The translations under genes were made by a program, and so were the position numbers. DNA of 64,000 nucleotides. It comes from Nitrospirales bacterium LBB_01. Its GTDB lineage: Bacteria > Nitrospirota > Thermodesulfovibrionia > Thermodesulfovibrionales > Magnetobacteriaceae. Positions 36,310-45,915 of this stretch are shown here, one piece after another (the stretch's first letter is position 1; each line of letters starts with the position of its first letter). The DNA is taken from assembly GCA_004376055.2 (NCBI GenBank), contig CP049016.1, forward strand, positions 1,736,001-1,800,000. The letters run 5' to 3'. The notes under the pieces are model-generated. The model had not been told where the DNA came from and searched no databases. It worked only from the letters and a program-made list of their open reading frames with translations.

Positions 36310-39300
36310 TTATTTGCCTCCTCGCTGTATTAATTGCAACTCTAACTTGTCATATATATCATCAATTGATTTTTGTACTTCAATAGTCTTATCAATTGCC
36401 GTGACAATCCTGCAATAGGTCTGTATCTCACTGAGGGTGAGAGTACGCTCTTTCCTGTCCTTCAGCCATTTTTCACAAACCTGATAGCCACCTATTTGAT
36501 AACTCCATAGCTGTCCTGATACGCCCTCAAAGTATTGATTTTTGTTAATAAAAACATGACTATCTTGTGCTTTATAAACAGGCTTCTCAACTTTGCCGTC
36601 ACCATACCCCTGAAATCGGGCGATAGGCACATTTAGTTCTTTTGATTTCAAAAGGTGCAGCTCAACCAGCCTGCTGCCATATTCAACCATGTTCTTAAAC
36701 AGTTCATAATTGTTTGTAAATGGAATTTTGGGAAAGTCTATTTTCAAAAATTCTGCATATTTCTCTCTATATCTTTCGCAATAAAGCACAGCATACATGT
36801 AGTAAAAAATCTCCTCAGGCGTAATCTCCTTATTGTACGCACTATTTAGGAGTTTAAACATTTCAGGCTTGATGTTTGGCTGTCTTGTTCCCTCATCAGC
36901 ATGAAGCAGCGCATTTTTTTCTTTTGAAGGATACGCGAAAAGCGGATAAATAAAACTCTGGTCACCCATGAAGTTACCATCAGAGAGGTATTTACTTATA
37001 AAAACATGTTTAAAGTTAAACACTTTAATGAATCTATTGCGTTTTAAACATAGTCCTAAATTATCATTGAAGAAGTTTTGCATAAAACTCCACCTGCCCC
37101 TATCTATAAAATCAGGCAAGTAACAAACTGCTCTGATATCAAATGGTCTATATGAATAAGGTCTGATATATTCTACCCAATCTAATTTTTTAACGTTTTC
37201 TCTTGCTGATTTTAGTTTCCAATTCGGTGTATCTTTTAAATCCAAAGTCCTGGCAACAAGATCATCAGATAAATCGCTTGAAAAGGTTCTCATTCTCTGT
37301 TTAACTTCATTATCAGTAAAACCTATGCAAAAATCATCTCTATGTGTTTTAACACCACTTGAATACTTATTAAAAATATCAACAACAGAAACAAATTTGT
37401 CATAATCAGCCTGTAAAGAGAAATCCTTCTCTACAAAGAAGTAATACGGCTCAGTTGGTTTTAATTGTATCCAATCTACAGAATGAATGTCCGAGTTATT
37501 TAAATAGACAAACTTATTTTTTCTTAACCCATAAACATCTTGATAAAATACCTTGCCTAATGTATCCTGCTTGTGTTTACTATTCCTTACAAATAAAACA
37601 ATAGACACTCCCTGTTGAATGTCAAAGACATTTTCATCTTTACCGCCATCGGGCGACTTTTCCCCGATGCGGCTGTTACCATGAAGATTTACTATATATA
37701 TTTCATTGAAACTCTCTAATAATCTCCTTCGCATCCCTCTGTGAATCAATCCTGACAGGTAGGAATTATTGGTTATCATGCCGATTATTCCTTTGCCGGA
37801 CTGCTCTATTTTCGAGTGAGCAAAACGAATGAATTTTATATAGTCATCGGAAAGCGGCTGGATGTTTCTTTCGGCTTTAACCTCCTTTTTGTAAGCGTCC
37901 ATTTCCTTTTCTATAAAAACCGACTTATTCACAGAGCTTACAGAGTATGGCGGGTTTCCCAAAACTACCAATATCGGCTGCTGACGTTTTATCTCACCTG
38001 CCATGTGTGATTCCTCTGAAAGAGAAAACATTCCTGGCAATTGTGCCTCAGCAAGTACCTCCATATCAAGAGAGTTGGTTAGATACAGCTTTACCCTTTC
38101 GTCTTTCTGTAATTTATACCCTAATTCCTCAAGCAGAAAGGACATCTTTATATGGCCGACTGCATACGGAGCCATCATTAGTTCAAAGGCGTAGAAGTTT
38201 TTCAGAATATGTTCTCTGATAAAATTATCCTTGCCGCCCTCCCCGTACTTTGTCACAAATTCCTCAACCGCTACTTTTGCCGTCTCAGCTAAAAATGTAA
38301 GTGTGCCTGCTGCCGGGTCAAGAACTGTTACGTTTCTATCTGAAAAACCGTCGGGGCTGTCAAACTGCTCTTTAAGAATACTGTGAAGGCAGCGGACTAT
38401 AAATGCAACCACAGGCTCAGGAGTATAATAAACGCCCCTCATCTCCCTTGTCTTTGGGTCATACACTGAAAGAAAAGTCTCATAGAAATGAATGATAGGG
38501 TCGGCGCCTTTACCGTCATGGTAATATTGGTGCAATAGTTTGTGAATATCCGTAACGGCAAGTACCTCGGATATATCGTCAATTATCAATTCCATCTGCT
38601 TCGGAGGCGACCCCAAAGAGATAAACTGGAAAACGTCTCTTAGAATACCAATTGTCTGAGGGATATTGTCATAGGCAAGTTTCCTGTTAAAGCCGTTTTC
38701 CGAGCGGCTACGGGCTGCAAACAAGCCGTAAGTAATGGTCTGCGCATAGAGATTAGAAAATTCACTCTCTGTGAGACTGCTAATAAGGTAGTCCTTGAAA
38801 GCCTTATAAAATCCCCGAATAAACCCTTTTCCTGTTTTAGCCTCCTCAGCCAACTCAAGAGTTATTGCCTCATCTTTCAAAAAACGCGTCCTTTTAGCAA
38901 GCTCCTCGGCAAGTGTTGCTGCAGTAGAAATAGAGGGTACTGAAAAAGCAAAAAACTTTTCTAATAACTGCATAAACATTGGTTCATTTTCTATCGGCGG
39001 CACTGCCCTCACATTATTGAATATGACAGGGCTGCCTACGACGGCTTTCTCAATCTGCTCCCCGTTACGGTAGAGCCTGAATTCAAGGAAGTTGGTCAGT
39101 ATCACATTAGGAAACGTGTGCAGGTATCTTTTTAGTTGCTGCGTCTTCTCTATTTTATCAAGATTATCAATTGTGGGAGCTTTTGCCTCAATATAGCCTG
39201 TGATGTGCACATTTCCGTCCCACACTCTGAAATCAGGATTTCCGGCCTCAGTCTTTTTGGGTAAAATAGTTATGTGAGTGTTTTTGTCTCCAGTTGAATT

Positions 39301-39405
39301 GCTGTAAGTATTCAGCAAGTTTTCAAGGACATGATAATAACTCTCCTCTGTTGCATCACCGCGGTTGGCAACTTCTGCCAAATCACTTAAATAGGTTTTA
39401 AGCAT
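36310..39405 (-). CDS. type IIG-like restriction-modification protein (N6-adenine methylase with nuclease domain)
   Basis: The 1031-residue single-chain protein has an N-terminal PD-(D/E)xK nuclease-like motif (PD at 57-58, EAK at 73-75 in GYIEAKAP). An N6-adenine methylase core follows, with SAM motif VLDPAAGTLTFLAE near 365 and catalytic LGNPPYS near 480. The long C-terminal part would hold the target-recognition domain. No helicase or specificity gene is adjacent, so it acts alone like type IIG enzymes. It is embedded between a hybrid kinase and a response regulator, in the same direction with gaps of 26 and 1 bases. Confidence 0.85.
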   Translation of the reverse strand: MLKTYLSDLAEVANRGDATEESYYHVLENLLNTYSNSTGDKNTHITILPKKTEAGNPDFRVWDGNVHITGYIEAKAPTIDNLDKIEKTQQLKRYLHTFPNVILTNFLEFRLYRNGEQIEKAVVGSPVIFNNVRAVPPIENEPMFMQLLEKFFAFSVPSISTAATLAEELAKRTRFLKDEAITLELAEEAKTGKGFIRGFYKAFKDYLISSLTESEFSNLYAQTITYGLFAARSRSENGFNRKLAYDNIPQTIGILRDVFQFISLGSPPKQMELIIDDISEVLAVTDIHKLLHQYYHDGKGADPIIHFYETFLSVYDPKTREMRGVYYTPEPVVAFIVRCLHSILKEQFDSPDGFSDRNVTVLDPAAGTLTFLAETAKVAVEEFVTKYGEGGKDNFIREHILKNFYAFELMMAPYAVGHIKMSFLLEELGYKLQKDERVKLYLTNSLDMEVLAEAQLPGMFSLSEESHMAGEIKRQQPILVVLGNPPYSVSSVNKSVFIEKEMDAYKKEVKAERNIQPLSDDYIKFIRFAHSKIEQSGKGIIGMITNNSYLSGLIHRGMRRRLLESFNEIYIVNLHGNSRIGEKSPDGGKDENVFDIQQGVSIVLFVRNSKHKQDTLGKVFYQDVYGLRKNKFVYLNNSDIHSVDWIQLKPTEPYYFFVEKDFSLQADYDKFVSVVDIFNKYSSGVKTHRDDFCIGFTDNEVKQRMRTFSSDLSDDLVARTLDLKDTPNWKLKSARENVKKLDWVEYIRPYSYRPFDIRAVCYLPDFIDRGRWSFMQNFFNDNLGLCLKRNRFIKVFNFKHVFISKYLSDGNFMGDQSFIYPLFAYPSKEKNALLHADEGTRQPNIKPEMFKLLNSAYNKEITPEEIFYYMYAVLYCERYREKYAEFLKIDFPKIPFTNNYELFKNMVEYGSRLVELHLLKSKELNVPIARFQGYGDGKVEKPVYKAQDSHVFINKNQYFEGVSGQLWSYQIGGYQVCEKWLKDRKERTLTLSEIQTYCRIVTAIDKTIEVQKSIDDIYDKLELQLIQRGGK

Positions 39406-39431
39406 AGAGAGTTCATTGTTTTAACTTCTCA

Positions 39432-42140
39432 CTATAAGATAACATTTAACGCCTCTGCAAACATTTTAAGGGTTTCAAGCGCGCTATCATAATCATAATC
39501 CTCGATTTGCTTTTCTATACTAATCAAATCCTCGATTTCAGGATAGTCTTTCAACATCTCCTTTAAATTACCCAGCTCAAAGACAGATTCTGAATCTCCG
39601 TTTTCAAGCATCAATGCCAACTTTCGGATTGAGGCTGTCAGGTTTTCATCTGCCTGTATGTTTAGCACAGATTTTTCACTATTCCTTTGTCTGGCAACAG
39701 CCGGTTGCTTTGCAAGCGTTGATAGATCAGCTGTTACATCGTTAAACGCTGCCTCAAACACTCTCATGAGTGGCGCTAATAGTGCCTCATCATCTGTGGT
39801 CTTAAGCGTCCGTTCAAGCCCCTGTGATGCCCTGTATAGTTCCCCTGCTCCGATAGTGCCGGATACTCCCGTCATAGTGTGCACAAGTCTATACACAGTG
39901 TCTCGCTCACCATTTGATAACCCCGCTTTAAGTGTCTCCACAAACCCCTCGTACTTACTCCTGAAGTCAGTGAGCATTTTAACATAAAGAGCCGTGTTGC
40001 CGCCAACCCGTCTTAAGCCCGTATCCACATCTATAGAACAAAAGCCGGTTGGCAGCGTCACAGGTTGGCGATTAAGCATAGAGCCAGTTGCAGGTAAAAT
40101 CTGTTTGTATTTTGAAAACTCCGCGGGTTTTATCCAATTAACAAGGGTTTTATATAGTATAACAGGCTCAATTGGTTTTCCAATATGGTCGTTCATTCCG
40201 GCTGCGATACATCTTTCACGGTCCCCGGAAAGTACGTTTGCTGTCATGGCTATAATTGGCAGCTCCTTAAATTCCTCTTTTCCCCTGATTATTTTCGTTG
40301 CCTCAAATCCATCCATCACAGCCATCTGTATATCCATAAGCACAAGGTCATAGCTCTTACTCACAACGGCATCCACTGCTTCTTTGCCGTTAACTGCGGT
40401 GTCAACAACGAAGCTTTTCATCTCAAGAAGCTCAATAGCAACCTGCTGGTTTATTTCGTTATCCTCTACAAGAAGAATCTGCGCTCCTGCAATTTTTTCG
40501 ATGCCCTCAACATCAGTTTCTATCATGTGAGGCATGATGTGTCTTTTAGCCTCATCCTCACCAAACACCGACAAGATGGTATCAAACATGATGGACAGGC
40601 TTACAGGCTTTATGAGAAACGAGTCAACGTGTGTATCTTTAGCAGCGGTTATTACCTCCTCTCTACCATAAGCTGTGACCATAATGACCTTTGGAACTTT
40701 ACTTTGTGGAAGAAGTTTATTAATCTCCTCTATGGTCTTTATGCCGTCCATATCCGGCATCATCCAGTCAATAAACACCAAATCGTAGGGGTTATCCTGA
40801 GAGCGTTGCAATTCTGCAAGCGCCTCAATGCCAGAGGCAGCCGGCGTTACTTTGAACGAAAACGACTCAAGAGCGTGCTTTAGAATTTCACGAGAGGCTG
40901 AGTTGTCATCAACAAGCAGTATGCGCATACCTACATAACTGTCTTTTGGCAGACGGAAACGTCGGCGTTCTGCATTTTGACGGGTAAAGTTAGCTGTAAA
41001 ATGAAACGTTGAGCCAATATTTGGCGAGCTGTCCACCCAAATCTTACCGTGCATCAATTCAACCAGCCGCTTGCTGATAGTTAGCCCAAGACCGGTTCCT
41101 CCGTACTTGCGGGTTGTAGAGGTATCTGCTTGAGTAAAAGGCTGGAACAGGCTGTTTATCTGCTCCTGAGTTAATCCGATACCGGTATCCTTTACAGAAA
41201 AATGGAGACGGACGCTGTCGTCTGTTACCATATCCGCATCAATGTGTATAACGACCTCGCCCTTAGCGGTAAATTTAACGGCATTGCTTGCAAGATTTAT
41301 AAGTATCTGACCTAATCGCAATGGGTCTCCAACTAATGCAAGCGGAACACCCTTGCCCACGAAAAAACAGAACTCAAGTTTTTTCTCTTCAGTCTTAATT
41401 GTGATTAAATTTGATACGTTATGAAGCACCTCGTCCAAATGAAAGGGGTTGTATTCAATTTCAAGCTTACCGGCTTCAATCTTTGAAAAATCAAGAATGT
41501 CGTTGATTATTCCAAGCAAAGACAGCGCAGCCGATTGTATCTTAGAAAGGTAGTCAGTTTGCTTTTCAGTGAGCGCTGTCTTCTGAATAAGATACGTCAT
41601 ACCGATAATGGCATTCATAGGGGTGCGTATTTCGTGGCTCATATTGGCAAGAAAATCGCTCTTAGCCTTGTTGGCGCTCATTGCGCTCTCTTTGGCTATC
41701 TCCAGCTGCTCTGTCTGATGACGCAAGAGCACTTCTCTTGAGACCACCGTGCTTATGTCTGCAATGCGTATTACACACATAAAAGACCTGTTTTTTTGCC
41801 GGATGCCGCTTATATACACTACCTGATACATCCGTTCACTTTGAGCTGGGTCAGAGGCCGGTTGAAACAGCGGAAACGGTCTGTTGGTTAGTCTATGGGA
41901 CAGTGTGGTAGGAAGTCCGCGCATAAGAGCGTTATCTATCCCATGGATAACCCTTGAATCAATCAGCTCAGGAAATACCTCAGTTAACACCCTGCCTGTT
42001 ACATCAAGTTTACTGAGACGAGAGGTTTTTTCCATCCAACGGTTCCAAAAAATAATCCGCATCTCGGCATCAAGGATTATGAGCCCCTCCTGGCCCTTGT
42101 CCAGAATTGAAAGCAAAAAATCTGATTCAAATTCAATCAT
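39432..42140 (-). CDS. hybrid sensor kinase: PAS, HisKA, HATPase, two receivers, Hpt
   Basis: The 902-residue soluble protein contains in order: PAS (10-130), HisKA with [15 protein letters not shown] (His near 170), HATPase (about 275-390, [12 protein letters not shown]), receiver 1 (about 405-525, [12 protein letters not shown]), receiver 2 (about 550-670, [12 protein letters not shown]) and a C-terminal Hpt ([15 protein letters not shown], near 755). It is a full internal phosphorelay of the BarA type. It is first in the minus-strand signalling operon; its natural output may be the broken GGDEF protein downstream. Confidence 0.92.
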   Translation of the reverse strand: MIEFESDFLLSILDKGQEGLIILDAEMRIIFWNRWMEKTSRLSKLDVTGRVLTEVFPELIDSRVIHGIDNALMRGLPTTLSHRLTNRPFPLFQPASDPAQSERMYQVVYISGIRQKNRSFMCVIRIADISTVVSREVLLRHQTEQLEIAKESAMSANKAKSDFLANMSHEIRTPMNAIIGMTYLIQKTALTEKQTDYLSKIQSAALSLLGIINDILDFSKIEAGKLEIEYNPFHLDEVLHNVSNLITIKTEEKKLEFCFFVGKGVPLALVGDPLRLGQILINLASNAVKFTAKGEVVIHIDADMVTDDSVRLHFSVKDTGIGLTQEQINSLFQPFTQADTSTTRKYGGTGLGLTISKRLVELMHGKIWVDSSPNIGSTFHFTANFTRQNAERRRFRLPKDSYVGMRILLVDDNSASREILKHALESFSFKVTPAASGIEALAELQRSQDNPYDLVFIDWMMPDMDGIKTIEEINKLLPQSKVPKVIMVTAYGREEVITAAKDTHVDSFLIKPVSLSIMFDTILSVFGEDEAKRHIMPHMIETDVEGIEKIAGAQILLVEDNEINQQVAIELLEMKSFVVDTAVNGKEAVDAVVSKSYDLVLMDIQMAVMDGFEATKIIRGKEEFKELPIIAMTANVLSGDRERCIAAGMNDHIGKPIEPVILYKTLVNWIKPAEFSKYKQILPATGSMLNRQPVTLPTGFCSIDVDTGLRRVGGNTALYVKMLTDFRSKYEGFVETLKAGLSNGERDTVYRLVHTMTGVSGTIGAGELYRASQGLERTLKTTDDEALLAPLMRVFEAAFNDVTADLSTLAKQPAVARQRNSEKSVLNIQADENLTASIRKLALMLENGDSESVFELGNLKEMLKDYPEIEDLISIEKQIEDYDYDSALETLKMFAEALNVIL

Positions 42141-42285
42141 GTATAAAAGTTACTACAATCCTCAGTAAAAAGTAAATTATTAAGAGCCATGACTTGCGTG
42201 TTGCCTTTGAAGAGGAAACTGTTGTATATTTTACACAGTAAGAGGACAGCCGTGTTTGACCATAGTGACTGGAAAGGGGGGTTAA

Positions 42286-42510
42286 GTGAAACAATATAAG
42301 ATTGTAGTTGAAAGACACACCGATGGCTATGTTGCCTATCCTATAGGTATCAAAGGGGCTGTAGTGGGTCAAGGTGATACCCATGAGGAGGCATTAAGGG
42401 ATGTTAAATCGGCTATAAAATTTCACTTGGAAACATTTGGTAATGATTCTCTTGATGTAGAACCTCAAATTGTTGAAGCTTTTATAGAAGAAACATTAGT
42501 AGAGGTATAG
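42286..42510 (+). CDS. hicB: HicB-family antitoxin
   Basis: The 74-residue protein matches the HicB N-terminal fold (YKIVVERHTDGYVAYPIGIKGAVVGQGDTHEEAL), without a clear C-terminal DNA-binding domain. HicB binds and blocks the HicA toxin. It starts with GTG at 42286 behind AAGGGGGG and ends 2 bases before hicA. The order here is hicB then hicA. Confidence 0.85.
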   Translation: MKQYKIVVERHTDGYVAYPIGIKGAVVGQGDTHEEALRDVKSAIKFHLETFGNDSLDVEPQIVEAFIEETLVEV

Positions 42511-42512
42511 TA

Positions 42513-42749
42513 TTGAAATTTCCTGTTGACGCTCCAAAGAAAAAAGTGCTAAATGCGTTGATGGGATTAGGCTTTATAATAATTCGTGAAAAAGAACACA
42601 TATCACTGCAACGGGTAAATGACGATGGAACTAAAACATGTTTAACTATGCCTAACCATAAGACAATCAAAGCCTCAACATTGAGAACAATATGTACACA
42701 AGCAGGACTGTCAAGGGAAATTTTTTTGGAAATATATGAGAAAGTATGA
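42513..42749 (+). CDS. hicA: HicA-family mRNA interferase toxin
   Basis: The 78-residue protein is a small dsRBD-like HicA: KKKVLNALMGLGFIIIREKEHISLQRV and TMPNHKTIKASTLRTICTQAGLS, with the catalytic His in KEHISL. HicA toxins cleave mRNA. It starts with TTG at 42513. It lies opposite to the surrounding signalling genes, like a mobile toxin-antitoxin insert. Confidence 0.87.
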   Translation: MKFPVDAPKKKVLNALMGLGFIIIREKEHISLQRVNDDGTKTCLTMPNHKTIKASTLRTICTQAGLSREIFLEIYEKV

Positions 42750-42892
42750 ACCTATTAGGCACTTTACTATTTTGAGTGGGTGATAAAAAGAATAAGCCAC
42801 TGTTGCATATAACAGAATAGCCTGCGGGCTGTCAAAAATGTCAAGGCAGCTTACAGTTGAACCCAGGTCTGTCACATTATCCCCCCAAAAGG

Positions 42893-43546
42893 TTAAAGTC
42901 CTGCTATAATTCTCTGTATCTCTTGTTTTAGTGTAGCCATAGCATCCTCGGAAAACAGCAGCACTACGTATCCTCTGAGAGAGTTATGCTTATGCTCATC
43001 ATCTGCGGTTTTAAAGTCCATCATCAGGAAAAACGCCTGCTCTTTACTTTCTTTGCCGCCGATTTTCTGTGAAAGCAATAATCTGTGTGAAGATGAGTCT
43101 AAAAGCGCTTCGCACTCCGCTTTTAAAAATTCTGCTGCTTCAAACTCACAATCAATACTCATCATCTGTGTAAAGCTTGAAAGAAACGCATTTAAAATAA
43201 CGTTACCCACATCAAGCAGTGTCTCCTGCTCTAGCTCTGTAAGAGTTTCAAGCGGAACATCGTCACCAAGCAGTGTCCTAACCAGCTCAAGGCTTTTGCC
43301 GCCCGGAAAAATCAAAAGCGCTGTACCGTATAGCTCACCTAAAAAGTTTTGCCTTACAGCAACAAGTTTTCCCTCATCCTTGTGATCAACCAGCTCAACA
43401 GCTTCTTTGTGGCTTACAACCGCTAATTGCGGCAATGAAAGTAATATTTCCTTTTTTACCATCTGGCTTAACGAATCCGCTGCCATTCCAAGCCCCATGT
43501 TAAAAAACTCCTTAAGCGCATCCTGTTCCAGTTCGCTTAACTCCAT
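42893..43546 (-). CDS. CheC-like CheY-phosphatase
   Basis: The 217-residue protein has the two CheC/CheX/FliY active-site repeats: ELEQDALKEFFNMGLGMAADSLS (residues about 4-26) and ELEQETLLDVGNVILNAFLSSF (about 101-122), each with the paired Glu and Asn. CheC enzymes remove phosphate from CheY. It lies directly after the CheY-like gene (3 bases) and the CheA-like gene, so it is likely the local phosphatase. Confidence 0.85.
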   Translation of the reverse strand: MELSELEQDALKEFFNMGLGMAADSLSQMVKKEILLSLPQLAVVSHKEAVELVDHKDEGKLVAVRQNFLGELYGTALLIFPGGKSLELVRTLLGDDVPLETLTELEQETLLDVGNVILNAFLSSFTQMMSIDCEFEAAEFLKAECEALLDSSSHRLLLSQKIGGKESKEQAFFLMMDFKTADDEHKHNSLRGYVVLLFSEDAMATLKQEIQRIIAGL

Positions 43547-43549
43547 AAG

Positions 43550-43921
43550 CTATTTCCCTCCCTCAAGAGCGCCTATCACCCTCACAATATCGTCTTTAGA
43601 GACCGGTTTTTTAATAAACCCAATTCCCATCGCCTCTGCCCTCTGCCTCATAGTCTCCTGAATGTTGGCTGTCACCAAATGAATGCTAATGTTTGGTACT
43701 AACTCCATAAGTTTTGCAGCCAGATCAATTCCATTCATCCCCGGCATATTGAAATCTATGAGAGCTAACGATACACTGCGGTCTTTGACATGGCTAAGCC
43801 CATCCTGACCGGTAGCTGCCTCTACAATAGCCCAATCCGAAAATGTCTGAGATATAATGTTTTTAACCATCATGCGCGCTAGAGAGCTGTCATCAACTAT
43901 TAAGATTGTTTTTTGCGACAT
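43550..43921 (-). CDS. CheY-like single-domain response regulator
   Basis: The 123-residue receiver has IVDDS, the phospho-acceptor Asp in LIDFNMPGMNG, the T/S of HLVTANI and Lys in IKKPVS. There is no output domain. It sits between the CheA-like and CheC-like genes, forming a kinase-regulator-phosphatase set. Confidence 0.9.
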   Translation of the reverse strand: MSQKTILIVDDSSLARMMVKNIISQTFSDWAIVEAATGQDGLSHVKDRSVSLALIDFNMPGMNGIDLAAKLMELVPNISIHLVTANIQETMRQRAEAMGIGFIKKPVSKDDIVRVIGALEGGK

Positions 43922-43945
43922 AATACTCCTCCACTACAGATTTAT

Positions 43946-45649
43946 TCATAAACGCTGAAACCTTCTAATTTCAGAAATGTTAAGTAAAAAGGACACCGTA
44001 CCGTCAGGCATCACAGCCGTACCCGAAAGAACGGTTACATGTGAAAACATACGAGTGAGGGGCTTTACAACAAGATTAACTGTCTCTTCAATACTTTCCA
44101 CTTCAAGTCCAAAGTCTCCTTCATCGCTGTGCAGCATCACTACGTGGCATTGGTCTTTAGAGAATAGTTCGCTCACTTCATTATCATGTACTTCACTGTC
44201 ATATAAGACGTGTCTTAGTCTGACAAGCGGCAGCAGCCGCCCCCTTGAGCGAACCATCAGCGAGTCCATCTTTTTCTCTACATTTGCGCTAATTTCGTCT
44301 CCGTAAAAGGAGAGCAATTCAATTATGCTTGACTGTGCAATAGCAAAGCGCTCTCCCATAGCACAAACCAGCAGCACCGGCACTATGGCCATAGTCTGAG
44401 GAATGCGAATGGAAAAACAAGTGCCTTTACCAAGTGTACTTGAAACTGAAAGTGTGCCGCCTGCTTTTTCCACAGTGCTTTTAACAACGTCCATCCCTAT
44501 GCCGCGGCCGGATATTTTGCTTACTGTTTCTGCGGTAGAAAACCCGGGCTCCATGATTAGATTAAAAGCAGAGGCATTGTCAATGCTCTGAGCCTGTTGA
44601 GCCGTAATGATACCCAACTCTATCGCCTTTAGTTTGACACGGTTTAAGTCAATGCCTGCGCCGTCATCAGCGACATCCATGTATATATAACCCTGTCTTT
44701 GCTCTGAGGAAAGCTCTACCTTACCGAGAGCCGGTTTCCCCTTGCCGAGTCTTACGTCAGGGGGTTCAATGCCATGATCTATAGCGTTTCGTATAAGATG
44801 CCCAAGAATGCTTTTAAGCGACATAAGCACGGTGCGGTCAATTTCGGTGTCTTCGCCTTTCATACTAAGATAGATCTTCTTGCCGGATTCCACGGCAAGT
44901 TCTCTAACCAGCCTGTGGTACGTTTCCCAAACGCGCCCTACCGGCTGTAAGCGGTATTTTAAAACCTCATCCTGAAGCTGTTGCAGCTGCTGCTCCATGC
45001 CGTCAATCTGCTGCTGATAATCATTACGATTTTTACTGAGTGAGTACCGCAGTTGATTAAACGAAACAACAATAGTCCCAATTACATTCATAAGCGTATC
45101 AAGGCGGGTAATTGGAAGGTGTATGGTTTCAAGGTTGATTGACGACTCCTCAATGTTAAAGTTAGAAGCGTTTAAAGCTTCAGCGGGTTTGTCATCAAAA
45201 TTGTAGTCTTCTAAGTCAAGCGTGCCTGAATCATGAGGTTTTGTTTCTGGAGATATTGCGCTTTGGATATGGTTAAGCTTCTCAATCTGAGCGCTAAAGT
45301 TAAGCTCACCCTCTTGTCCGTCTTTCTCTATGGTTTTAAGAGCGCCTCTAATGCTGTCAACCACATCAAGCAGCGTTGAGCTAATCTCACGATTGAGTGA
45401 AATTTCACCGTCACGAAGCAGATCAAGTACATTTTCAGTATAGTGCGTTAACTCTTCAAGCCTGACAAACCCAAGCATCATACAGCTGCCTTTCATGGTG
45501 TGCATATGACGGAAAACGTCGTCTATCAGACCCTTGTTTTCAGGATGGGCTTCAAGCTCTAAAAGCCCGCGCTCAATGTGAATCATTGACTCGGAGCTTT
45601 CAAGCAAAAACTCTTGTATCAGTCTTTTCCAGGTTTCTTCGTTAAACAT
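43946..45649 (-). CDS. CheA-like histidine kinase
   Basis: The 567-residue protein has an N-terminal Hpt (H50 in FRHMHTMKGSCMM), a spacer, the CheA dimerisation and HATPase domains (GHLIRNAIDHGIE, ADDGAGID, GRGIGMDVVKS) and a CheW-like domain at the C-terminus. It would phosphorylate the adjacent CheY-like protein. No CheW, CheR or CheB gene is nearby, so it may serve a non-chemotaxis output. No ribosome-binding site precedes the ATG, and a MITE ends only 22 bases upstream. Confidence 0.9.
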   Translation of the reverse strand: MFNEETWKRLIQEFLLESSESMIHIERGLLELEAHPENKGLIDDVFRHMHTMKGSCMMLGFVRLEELTHYTENVLDLLRDGEISLNREISSTLLDVVDSIRGALKTIEKDGQEGELNFSAQIEKLNHIQSAISPETKPHDSGTLDLEDYNFDDKPAEALNASNFNIEESSINLETIHLPITRLDTLMNVIGTIVVSFNQLRYSLSKNRNDYQQQIDGMEQQLQQLQDEVLKYRLQPVGRVWETYHRLVRELAVESGKKIYLSMKGEDTEIDRTVLMSLKSILGHLIRNAIDHGIEPPDVRLGKGKPALGKVELSSEQRQGYIYMDVADDGAGIDLNRVKLKAIELGIITAQQAQSIDNASAFNLIMEPGFSTAETVSKISGRGIGMDVVKSTVEKAGGTLSVSSTLGKGTCFSIRIPQTMAIVPVLLVCAMGERFAIAQSSIIELLSFYGDEISANVEKKMDSLMVRSRGRLLPLVRLRHVLYDSEVHDNEVSELFSKDQCHVVMLHSDEGDFGLEVESIEETVNLVVKPLTRMFSHVTVLSGTAVMPDGTVSFLLNISEIRRFQRL

Positions 45650-45671
45650 TTTTAGTGTTTACAATTGGTTA

Positions 45672-45886
45672 TATTGCCTATGCAGTTAGCTCCGCAAATA
45701 AAAAAAAATGGATTCCTGCCTTCGCAGGAATGACACTCCCCTAAAGGGGATTCCCCTGTAAAGGAATGACGGAAAAAAGAAGAGTACTCTCCTTTGTCAT
45801 TCCCGCCTACGAGCGGGAATCCAGTCCATTTAAATATATCATTTGCTAACAAAAAAACCTCTGCTGGAGTTAACTCAACAAGCATT
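45672..45886 (-). mobile_element. MITE copy 4, 7-bp target duplication TTGGTTA/TTAGTTA
   Basis: The 215-bp element has ends TATTGCCTATGCAGTTAGCTCC and the mirror of AATGCTTGTTGAGTTAACTCC. It is flanked by TTGGTTA (45665-45671) and TTAGTTA (45887-45893), a 7-bp duplication with one change. The middle carries an extra CCCCTAAAGGGGATTCCCCT segment. It splits the signalling operon between the receiver-kinase gene and the CheA-like gene. Confidence 0.85.
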
Positions 45887-45915
45887 TTAGTTATTTATCT
45901 TTAATTATACAATAT

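Noticed and set aside
40185-40883. 232-codon plus-strand frame opposite the hybrid kinase
   Set aside because: It is a shadow of the strongly supported kinase on the other strand and has no recognisable domain.
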